Below are positions 23,738 through 29,510 of a stretch of DNA of 29,510 nucleotides, one piece after another (the first letter of the stretch is position 1; each line of letters starts with the position of its first letter). The stretch is from positions 1 through 29,510 of the forward strand of contig DATHBD010000061.1 in NCBI GenBank assembly GCA_035296325.1. The letters run 5' to 3'. The notes under the pieces are model-generated. The model was not told where the DNA came from, did no database searches, and saw only the letters and a program-made list of their open reading frames with translations. Position numbers and translations under genes: made by a program. The stretch comes from DATHBD01 sp035296325. GTDB lineage: Bacteria; Actinomycetota; Actinomycetes; Mycobacteriales; Micromonosporaceae.

Positions 23738-24967
23738 GTGGGTTCCACCAACGGCTCCAGGATCTGCATGGTCCGCCAGCACTACGTCCCGCAGGACACC
23801 CGCGTGCTCAGGGAGGTCGAGGCGCTCGCCAAGCACGGTCACGAGGTTGACCTGATCTGCGTCCAGAAAGCCGGGCAGCCGGCGTTCGAGCGGATCGGCC
23901 CGGTGACGATCCGACGCCTGCCGGTCGCCCGAACGACCAAGGGCGGGGCTGGGCGGTACATCCTGCAGTACGGTCGGTTCTTCGCCCGGGCGGCGTTCCT
24001 CGTCAGCGCGCTGCACCGGCGTCGCCGCTACGACGTGATCCAGGTCAACTCACTGCCGGACGCACTGGTCTTCGCGGCCGCGGTGCCCAAGCTGGTGGGC
24101 GCCCGCGTGCTGCTCGACCTCCAAGAGTGCATGCCCGAGTTCTTCGCCACGAAGTTCGGCACGGACATGCGCCACCCCGCCGTCCGGGTCATCGCCGCGC
24201 TGGAACAACTGAGCATCCGCTTCGCGGATCGCGTGATCACCCCCACCGGCCAGCTTCGGGACACCTTCATCGCTCGGGGCGCCGATGCGGCCAAGATCAG
24301 TGTGGTCATGGACGGAGCAGACGAGGACGTCTTCCACCCGTTGACCGGCACCAGCCCGGACCCGGACACCTTCACCCTGGTCAGCCACGGCACGGTCGAG
24401 GAGCGCTACGGCCTGGACATCGTCATCGCCGCGGTGGCGATGCTCCGCGACGAGATCCCGGCGATCCGGCTGAAGATCTACGGCGACGGCTCCGACCTGC
24501 CTAGGCTCCACGCGCTCGCCGCCGAACTGGGCGTCACGGACCTGGTGTACTTCAGCGACGGCTTCGTTCCGTTCGACGAGCTCGTGCACGGCATCGCCAC
24601 CGCCGACGTGGGCGTCGTGGCGATGAAGCGGGACTGCTTCCGGGACCTCACGCTGGCCGGCAAGATGTTCGACTTCATCGCCATGCGCATCCCTGTCACG
24701 GTGTCGCGTACCCGATCCGTGGTGGAGACCTTTCCGCCGGGCTGCTTCGAGGTGTTCAACTCCGACGATGCGGTCGATCTCGCCGCGGCGATCCGCCGGC
24801 TGTACCTGGACCCGCAACGCCGCGCCGAGCTGGTGACTGCCGCGACCGCCGCGACCGAGCCGTACCGATGGTCGAATCAGCGCGAGCAGTACCTGGGCGT
24901 CATGGAGAACCTGCTGCGGCCGACGTACCGCCGCGACCGGCGCGCGCTACGCCGCTCCGGCCGGTAG
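23738..24967 (+). CDS. GT4-family glycosyltransferase (second copy in the locus)
   Basis: A 409-residue GT-B enzyme. The N-terminal half begins with the strand RICMVRQHYVPQDTRVLREVEALAKHGHEVDLIC (about 9-42), which has the GT4 acceptor-side pattern. The C-terminal half starts FTLVSHGTVEERYGLDIVIAAVAML and holds LKIYGDGSDLPRLHALAAELG and the donor-site segment LTLAGKMFDFIAMRIPVTVSRTRSVVETF, with Lys and Phe-Asp-Phe typical of the family. The open frame extends upstream to TTG 23654, but that part is Arg/Cys-rich and unlike a GT start. GTG 23738 lies just ahead of the first strand; ATG 23768 would cut into it. It is convergent with the ATP-grasp gene, 55 bp between stops. It probably adds one sugar of the repeat unit. 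Confidence 0.87.
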   Translation: MGSTNGSRICMVRQHYVPQDTRVLREVEALAKHGHEVDLICVQKAGQPAFERIGPVTIRRLPVARTTKGGAGRYILQYGRFFARAAFLVSALHRRRRYDVIQVNSLPDALVFAAAVPKLVGARVLLDLQECMPEFFATKFGTDMRHPAVRVIAALEQLSIRFADRVITPTGQLRDTFIARGADAAKISVVMDGADEDVFHPLTGTSPDPDTFTLVSHGTVEERYGLDIVIAAVAMLRDEIPAIRLKIYGDGSDLPRLHALAAELGVTDLVYFSDGFVPFDELVHGIATADVGVVAMKRDCFRDLTLAGKMFDFIAMRIPVTVSRTRSVVETFPPGCFEVFNSDDAVDLAAAIRRLYLDPQRRAELVTAATAATEPYRWSNQREQYLGVMENLLRPTYRRDRRALRRSGR

Positions 24968-24999
24968 CCGGAGAGCGTCGGCAGGCGCAGCGTCGGCCG

Positions 25000-25016
25000 G
25001 CGCGGCTCCACCGCGC
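25000..25016. terminator. Hairpin between convergent GT4 and ATP-grasp genes
   Basis: GCGCGG (25000-25005) and CCGCGC (25011-25016) form a perfect 6-bp GC stem with a 5-nt loop, in the 55-bp gap between the two stops. It could terminate both transcripts. No U-tract is present. Confidence 0.4.
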
Positions 25017-25022
25017 AGCCGA

Positions 25023-26201
25023 CTACGAACCGCGCCGCGACAGCACGAACATCGGCACCTCGAGCACTCCGGGGAGCGGGTCGTCGAGGGCTGAGACGGC
25101 TCGTTCGTGTGGAGAGAACAGCATGCGAAGGTACGCACCCGGTGACAGCCGACCATGCCGCATCTCGTGCCACGCGGCCGGGATGTCGGTGGTCATCCGC
25201 AGCCACCGCATGCCGGCGGGCACGCGCAGCGGCGACACCTCGAGGCCGTTGGCGAGCCGCCACGCGCCGTGGGTGAAGTCGAGCCCACCGGCCGAACCGA
25301 TGGTGTGCCATCCCCACACCCGCAGGTTGATGTCGAGCAGCTTGCACAGCCCGTCCCGACTGTCCCGCTTGAACTCGATTTCGACGAGCCCGTCGATCCG
25401 CAGCGCAGCGAGGATCCGGCGGCCGAGCGCCTCGACCTCCGGATCCTCGATGGTCTGAACGTAGGAACTGGACCGCCCAAAGTCCATCGGAAACTGACGG
25501 ACCCGCTCGGCGACCGTGAGAATCAGCGGCTCGCCCTCGCGGCACAGCGCGGCGACAGAGAGCTGGCCGCCGTCACCGGCGACCAGCTCCTGAATCATGA
25601 GCGCGCCCGGCTCAGCCAGCGGCGCCACGGCGTCGTACCGGTCCCGCAGCTCGGCTGCGTCGTTGACCAGCCATGCCTTCGCCTGGGGCAGGTTGAGGCG
25701 CGGCTTCGTCGCCGGCTTGAGGACGGCGGGAAAGTCCCCGTCGAACTGCGCGACCTCGTCACCGTCCCGCGGAGCGAACGTGCAGGGATGAGGGATGCCC
25801 AGCTTCTCGGCGAGTTCGGTCGTCAACCGCTTGTCATAGGCCCAGCGGAAGGTCGCCCATTCCGGCGTGGTCAGCCTGAAACGCTCGGCCAGTTCGGCGT
25901 GCCGACGCGCGATGAACGCGGCGGTAGCGTCGGCGGTGGCGAACAGCGTCCACCCCGCCAGTCCTTCGCGGTCGGCCAGGCCGAGCAGAAAGGACAACCG
26001 GCCCTCGTCGTCGTCCGGCCAGACGAAGCGCCGCCGGCTGAACCGCGAGATGCCGGCGAGGCGGTGATCTTCGGCAGATCGGACCACCCACACCGCAATG
26101 CCACGACGCCCGAGGCTTCGCACCACACCGAGCGCCCGGTAGTCGCCGCCGATGACGAGCACGCCCTGGGGCCGGTCCACCTGCAACGGTCCGTTTCTCA
26201 C
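25023..26201 (-). CDS. ATP-grasp ligase
   Basis: A 392-residue protein of the ATP-grasp superfamily (carboxylate-amine/thiol ligases). The N-terminal Rossmann-like part is GVLVIGGDYRALGVVRSLGRRGIAVWVV. The nucleotide-binding strand FPAVLKPATKPR (about 155-166) supplies the ATP Lys. The segment GALMIQELVAGDGGQLSVAALC holds the hinge Glu, and VEIEFKRDSRDGLCKLLDINLRVWG (about 300-324) holds the metal-binding Glu and Asn. The C-terminal region contains helices of unknown role. The pattern resembles D-aspartate-ligase-like and carboxylate-amine ligases, some of which modify cell-wall or polysaccharide components; substrate unknown. The start is probably GTG 26201, overlapping the upstream TGA (GTGA); GTG 26180 is an alternative. 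Coupled to the flavin enzyme gene. Confidence 0.83.
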   Translation of the reverse strand: MRNGPLQVDRPQGVLVIGGDYRALGVVRSLGRRGIAVWVVRSAEDHRLAGISRFSRRRFVWPDDDEGRLSFLLGLADREGLAGWTLFATADATAAFIARRHAELAERFRLTTPEWATFRWAYDKRLTTELAEKLGIPHPCTFAPRDGDEVAQFDGDFPAVLKPATKPRLNLPQAKAWLVNDAAELRDRYDAVAPLAEPGALMIQELVAGDGGQLSVAALCREGEPLILTVAERVRQFPMDFGRSSSYVQTIEDPEVEALGRRILAALRIDGLVEIEFKRDSRDGLCKLLDINLRVWGWHTIGSAGGLDFTHGAWRLANGLEVSPLRVPAGMRWLRMTTDIPAAWHEMRHGRLSPGAYLRMLFSPHERAVSALDDPLPGVLEVPMFVLSRRGS

Positions 26202-27397
26202 GTTTGCACGACGGTACCCCTCGCCGGGCGCTTCGTCGACGAGGCGAGGAATCGCGCGACCTCCGTCGCGGCGAACGGCGTTCCGGCCACAAACCGCATC
26301 AGCGGGCCGAAGGTCCACGCGGCGGGAGCGCCGACGAAATGCAGCCCGGTGACGGACGACTCCATTCCGGCACGGAGCATCGGGTACCCGTCGACCTGGC
26401 GCACCTGGTGGAGGAGTTCGGAGGCAAGGAAGGGATAGCCCGCCAGATCGACGCGGTACCCCGTACCGAGGAGGACATGGTCGAATGTATCCCGTCCACC
26501 ATCGTCGAAGGTTACCGAAACCTGCTCCTGTGTCGCCTTGACCTCAGTCACGAACCTCCCGAACCGCAGCGGAACGACGCCGTCCACCCGTGGCTTCAAC
26601 CACCCGGCACCAGCCGGGCGGATGGACCGCCGGTCGAGCGCGGTGCGCTGCCGGGTCGGCAGCCGACGCACCACACCGGGAACGCGCACCAACTGGCTCA
26701 GCAGCGGCGGGCCGACCTCCGGCGGCGCGTACATCAGGGTGGTCACCGGGCCCAGCGACCGCATCCAGGTGTGCTGCCGCAGCCAGTGGACCTGCGCTGC
26801 CCGAGCCACCAGTTCAACCTGCGCACCGCCCTCATGCAGCAACGCTACCGACTCCAGCGCGCTCTGGCCGCCGCCCACCACAAGGACCCGCTGGCCCGCG
26901 AAGCGACCCAGGTCAGCGTGCCATGACGCGTGCGACACGCGGTCCGGTGAAAGGCCGCGAAAGACCTCTGGAATACGCGCAAAGGGCTCGATCCCCGCGG
27001 CCACGACGAGGCGTTCGGTCGCCACCTGTTCCCCATCGGAGAGGGCCAGGACGAACCCGTCGCCGTGCCGTTGCACGCGCTCGACCTTGCGGCGGTCGAT
27101 GTCGGGCGCAACCCTCGACTGGAACCAGCGGCCGTACGCCACGAAAGCTTCCAACGGGACGGGTGAGCCGACCGTCGTACCGGTGGCGGACGAATAGCCG
27201 TCGAGATCAAGGGCGCCGCGTGGATCACTGATGCTGCTTGCCACCCTTGGTGAACGCAACAGCATCCCGGCGGGCATATTGTCGGACCAGAACGACATGG
27301 GTTCGCCGAACACGGTGGCGTCGATCCCGGCGGCCCGCAGATGGGCGGCAACGGCAAGACCGTACGGGCCGGCACCCAGGATCGAAACCATACGCAT
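26198..27397 (-). CDS. FAD/NAD(P)-dependent monooxygenase-like oxidoreductase
   Basis: A 399-residue flavoenzyme. The FAD-binding motif is GAGPYG (8-13) at the start, followed by AVAAHLRAAGIDATVFG. The NAD(P)-binding motif is VLVVGGGQSALES (171-183). A late LLGTGYRVDL corresponds to the ATG-type motif of flavin monooxygenases, and GLHFVGAPAAWTFGP is the closing FAD contact. GPYGLAVAAHL and FWSDNMPAGMLLRSP resemble the lysine/ornithine N-monooxygenase-like group, so an N- or S-oxygenation is possible, but no substrate can be named. The frame is open to 27613, though that upstream part is not coding-like; ATG 27397 opens directly on the Rossmann strand. Its stop overlaps the GTG of the ATP-grasp gene by 4 bp. 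Confidence 0.85.
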   Translation of the reverse strand: MRMVSILGAGPYGLAVAAHLRAAGIDATVFGEPMSFWSDNMPAGMLLRSPRVASSISDPRGALDLDGYSSATGTTVGSPVPLEAFVAYGRWFQSRVAPDIDRRKVERVQRHGDGFVLALSDGEQVATERLVVAAGIEPFARIPEVFRGLSPDRVSHASWHADLGRFAGQRVLVVGGGQSALESVALLHEGGAQVELVARAAQVHWLRQHTWMRSLGPVTTLMYAPPEVGPPLLSQLVRVPGVVRRLPTRQRTALDRRSIRPAGAGWLKPRVDGVVPLRFGRFVTEVKATQEQVSVTFDDGGRDTFDHVLLGTGYRVDLAGYPFLASELLHQVRQVDGYPMLRAGMESSVTGLHFVGAPAAWTFGPLMRFVAGTPFAATEVARFLASSTKRPARGTVVQT

Positions 27398-27636
27398 TTG
27401 ATCGAATCCAATCCTGTCGGACCGTCGGCTCGTCAGATCGACACCGTACTCGTCGCCGCACGGAAAGGGGAGGTGACGACACCCAAGATTCCAGCCAGTG
27501 GCAACGCCGCAACGGCCGACACGCGTGACCTCCTGGAACCCTCCTGGCGGCGGAGCGCTTTGCCGGATGACCGGCACACCGGTAGATTCGGCGGGCGTAC
27601 ATACCGGCGACACAACGCAACCAACGAGGTCACACG

Positions 27637-28137
27637 ATGCCGATCGACATCTCTGTCAGCATGGCCGAGGGTGTTGTCGTCTATCAGCCCGACCTCGTGA
27701 ATCTCTACGGGTGCACCATCGGGCGCGAGACCACCGTCGGCCCGTTCGTCGAAATCCAGCGCGACGTGTCGATCGGTGCTCGTTGCAAGATCTCTTCGCA
27801 CTCCTTCATCTGCTCCGGCGTGACGGTCGAGGACGAGGTGTTTGTCGGCCACGGAGTCATGTTCGTCAACGACCTGTTCCCGCGGGCCACGACCGATGAC
27901 GGCCGGACCCAGACGGGCGCGGACTGGGATCTCGCACCCACGCGGGTGTGCGAGGGCGCGTCGATCGGGAGCCACGCCACGATCCTGGGCGGGGTCACGA
28001 TCGCGGCCCGCGCGCTCGTGGGAGCCGGCGCCGTCGTGACCCGCGACGTTCCTGCATTCGCGATCGTCGTCGGCAATCCAGCGCGCGTGATCGGCGACGT
28101 CCGTTCCCGGGGCGGGCAGGCCGTGCCGGCGCAGTGA
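27637..28137 (+). CDS. Hexapeptide-repeat acyltransferase (WlbB/WbpD-like sugar N-acetyltransferase)
   Basis: A 166-residue left-handed beta-helix acyltransferase. Hexapeptide repeats are visible from about 20 to 75 (LYGCTIGRETTVGPFVEIQRDVSIGARCKISSHSFICSGVTVEDEVFVGHG) and again from about 108 to 152 (VCEGASIGSHATILGGVTIAARALVGAGAVVTRDVPAFAIVVGNPARVIG). The inserted loop MFVNDLFPRAT (about 73-83) is the feature I connect with enzymes that N-acetylate 3-amino sugars of nucleotide sugars (WlbB, WbpD, FdtC). So it should use acetyl-CoA on the product of the aminotransferase. ATG 27637 has GAGG seven bases upstream. It is divergent from the flavin enzyme gene with 239 bp between, and convergent with the DUF5317-like gene. 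Confidence 0.88.
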   Translation: MPIDISVSMAEGVVVYQPDLVNLYGCTIGRETTVGPFVEIQRDVSIGARCKISSHSFICSGVTVEDEVFVGHGVMFVNDLFPRATTDDGRTQTGADWDLAPTRVCEGASIGSHATILGGVTIAARALVGAGAVVTRDVPAFAIVVGNPARVIGDVRSRGGQAVPAQ

Positions 28138-28149
28138 ATCGCGCCCCTC

Positions 28150-28174
28150 AGGTGCCGGTCGCTCAACGGCGCCT
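28150..28174. terminator. Hairpin between convergent acyltransferase and DUF5317-like genes
   Basis: AGGTGCCG (28150-28157) and CGGCGCCT (28167-28174) form an 8-bp stem with one T-G wobble and a 9-nt loop. It lies 12 bp after the acyltransferase stop and covers two bases of the stop of the minus-strand gene. A good bidirectional terminator candidate. Confidence 0.5.
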
Positions 28175-28784
28175 ACGGAGTCGTTCCGACCCGGTGCCGT
28201 GGCGCCGGGCGGGCGCTCACCGCACCCCCGATCAGCAGATCGCGGTGCCGACCTCCGAGGTTGGCGGAGACGTGGCAGGTGCGCCAGAAGAGGACGCCCA
28301 CGCCGACCCAGATGGCGAGATCGCCGACGCTGAAGACGCTGTGACCGGGGACCCAGGGCGGTGTGGCGAAAACGTCGCCGAGTAACGCCAGATGAGGGTC
28401 GGGGAGGACCGCCGAGTTCGCGAACCGACCCGTGGCGACGGGGCGACCGGCGGCCCGAAGCGCGTCGGCGGATGCGGGGAGGCTGCCGCCGTTGACCGCG
28501 ATCACGACGCCGTTGAGGGCACCGCCGAGGCCGACCATCCAAATTCCCGGCAGGTTCCGGTTGATCACCAGGCAGGCGCCGGCGGCGAGGTACGAAGCAA
28601 TGTGCAGCACGGCGAGCAGCGCCGGTGTCGCGTCGGGAATCACCGAGATGATCAGAATCTGGACGGCGAGTGCCGTCCAGAGCAACCACGCACGCCGAAT
28701 GCGGATCTCGGCGAGGCGTCGCAGGGAACCGCCGGTGACGGCCACCGCGACAAGCACGGCGATGCAGATGTACACGGTCAACAT
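28173..28784 (-). CDS. DUF5317-like membrane protein
   Basis: A 203-residue protein with about five hydrophobic segments: 1-17, 33-50 (AWLLWTALAVQILIISVIPD), 55-73, 79-95 and about 150-170 (FSVGDLAIWVGVGVLFW). The loop GGALNGVVIAVNGGSLPAS (88-106) and the SVGD segment are the features I associate with the DUF5317 family of actinobacteria and related Gram-positives; the function is unknown. ATG 28784 is used; GAGAGG lies about 10 bases upstream. The first 25 bp abut a decayed EAL-domain fragment on the same strand, and such membrane proteins sometimes sit next to signalling genes. Its C-terminal 35 residues are Arg-rich and soluble. Confidence 0.8.
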   Translation of the reverse strand: MLTVYICIAVLVAVAVTGGSLRRLAEIRIRRAWLLWTALAVQILIISVIPDATPALLAVLHIASYLAAGACLVINRNLPGIWMVGLGGALNGVVIAVNGGSLPASADALRAAGRPVATGRFANSAVLPDPHLALLGDVFATPPWVPGHSVFSVGDLAIWVGVGVLFWRTCHVSANLGGRHRDLLIGGAVSARPAPRHRVGTTP

Positions 28785-28809
28785 GCTGTCTTCGCCCTCT
28801 CGACAGTCC

Positions 28810-29067
28810 CCATCCCATTGCGGTGAACAGTTCCAGACACTCGACCGTTTCCACCCTCTCGGCGACCACTTCCAATCCGAGGTTGTGACCGAGGTCCACG
28901 GTCGACGTCACGATGGCGGCGTCGGCGGCGGATCCGGGAGCGGCCGAGACGAAGAACCGGTCGACTTCGATCTCGTCCACTGGCAGGTCCCGCAGGTTGG
29001 CGAAGGACGAGTACCCGGTGCCGAAGTCGTCGATGGAGAGCCGCACGCCTGGAACACCGCGATCGTG
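28810..29067 (-). pseudogene. Decayed EAL (cyclic-di-GMP phosphodiesterase) domain fragment
   Basis: About 86 codons read as the second half of an EAL domain: HDRGVPGVRLSIDDFGTGYSSFANLRDLP, then DEIEVDRFFV, DLGHNLGLEVVAERVET and LELFTAMGW. The metal-binding Asp-Asp (IDDFGTG) and the late Glu are kept. The catalytic Lys of the usual ELKIDRSFV motif is Glu here, and the usual AEGVET is AERVET. The first half of the EAL domain and any GGDEF domain are missing: upstream of 29067 the frame reads as an Arg/Ser-rich stretch without similarity. After the fragment the frame runs antisense-like through the DUF5317-like gene. It is most simply a remnant. Confidence 0.75.
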
Positions 29068-29510
29068 GAAATGCTGACTACCACTTCCTCGGCGCGGCGA
29101 GGACCGCCGCCAGGACAGTGCGGCCACTGGTACTGGTGAGCACCTTGGTCACGATGGCCGTACGGTGGTTGCCCAGGAATCTGCGTATGGCTGCTCCCCT
29201 GATGTGGTGCGGCCGTCGAGCCTCGGCCACGTGCTGACCACCGGACCGGGACCGGTGGCGGTTGGCGACCATGTCATCGGCCCTTCCCGGACTGAGCTGA
29301 GGGGTTCTCGCCGGGGTGCCCCGGTCCGCGGCACCTTGAGCCGGATCGCCCGCACTCGACCGTCGCGTGCGATCGCCGTGAAAGGTTCTCGCGGGCTCCG
29401 TTCGCTGTGGTGCTGAGCGGGCACCGGAGTCGGAGCGGACCAGGCAGGCGCCGGCCCCTACCACCGGCACCGTGCCAGGACTCAAGGTGCTGTATCACGA
29501 AGATCCATTA
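29068..29510. other. Unassigned right end
   Basis: I find no supported gene here. Minus-strand frames at 29078-29485 and 29149-29424 and a plus-strand frame at 29165-29416 overlap each other. All have moderate GC at third positions and no motif I recognise. The region lies just upstream of the EAL fragment and may contain debris of the same gene. No tRNA-like cloverleaf or insertion-sequence ends were seen. Confidence 0.4.

Noticed and set aside
27489..27504. A third copy of the palindromic element
   Set aside because: TTCCAGCCAGTGGCAA resembles the core but has a broken palindrome, an inserted base and neither GGTCAA nor AACCGGTT at the right places. I mention it only as a weak candidate.
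29149..29424. A 91-codon minus-strand frame at the right end as a gene
   Set aside because: It has no ribosome site and only moderate third-position GC, competes with two other overlapping frames, and matches no motif I know.

Overview
The window is high-GC DNA throughout, with GTG/TTG starts, tightly packed genes and strong GC bias at third codon positions. Tat and lipoprotein signals, DUF3558-like and DUF5317-like proteins and a galactose-oxidase-like copper enzyme point to a filamentous actinobacterium. My guess is Micromonosporaceae, but that is an inference from protein style and not from a database search. I see no tRNA, rRNA, CRISPR array, transposase or integrase.

Left flank (1-6704), mostly envelope and housekeeping genes. 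It holds a secreted discoidin/galactose-oxidase-like protein cut by the window edge, a small unknown protein, an aldo/keto reductase ending in a strong hairpin, a lipoprotein, a Tat-exported DyP peroxidase, an L,D-transpeptidase lipoprotein and an IclR-type regulator. A copper-radical-oxidase-like protein close to a DyP peroxidase recalls the GlxA/DtpA pair of Streptomyces.

Centre (6893-24967), an exopolysaccharide or wall-glycan locus of the Wzx/Wzy type. A DegT aminotransferase (minus) diverges from a plus-strand series: FemAB/GNAT-like transferase, NodB-like deacetylase, Gfo/Idh dehydrogenase, priming sugar-phosphate transferase, Wzz-like co-polymerase and Wzy-like polymerase. A minus-strand series runs toward it: FkbM methyltransferase, secreted lysozyme-like protein, GT4 glycosyltransferase, class I methyltransferase, GT-C membrane glycosyltransferase and MurJ/Wzx-type flippase. 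The two series meet head-on, and the polymerase and flippase genes overlap tail to tail by 70 bp. A second GT4 gene is read divergently from the FkbM gene.

Right flank (25023-28784). A flavin monooxygenase-like gene and an ATP-grasp ligase gene overlap by 4 bp, and a hexapeptide-repeat acyltransferase is divergent from them. A DUF5317-like membrane protein and a decayed EAL-domain fragment follow. The last 443 bp hold nothing I can assign.

How the genes may work together: the dehydrogenase, aminotransferase and hexapeptide acyltransferase match the three steps that put a 3-acetamido group on a nucleotide sugar. The priming transferase starts the repeat unit on undecaprenyl phosphate, and the two GT4 enzymes and the GT-C enzyme extend or decorate it. 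The flippase exports it, Wzy/Wzz polymerise it, and the deacetylase, FemAB-like protein, methyltransferases and ATP-grasp/flavin pair may modify it. A composite palindromic motif occurs in two gaps beside the FkbM gene and may be an operator for the right half of the locus.
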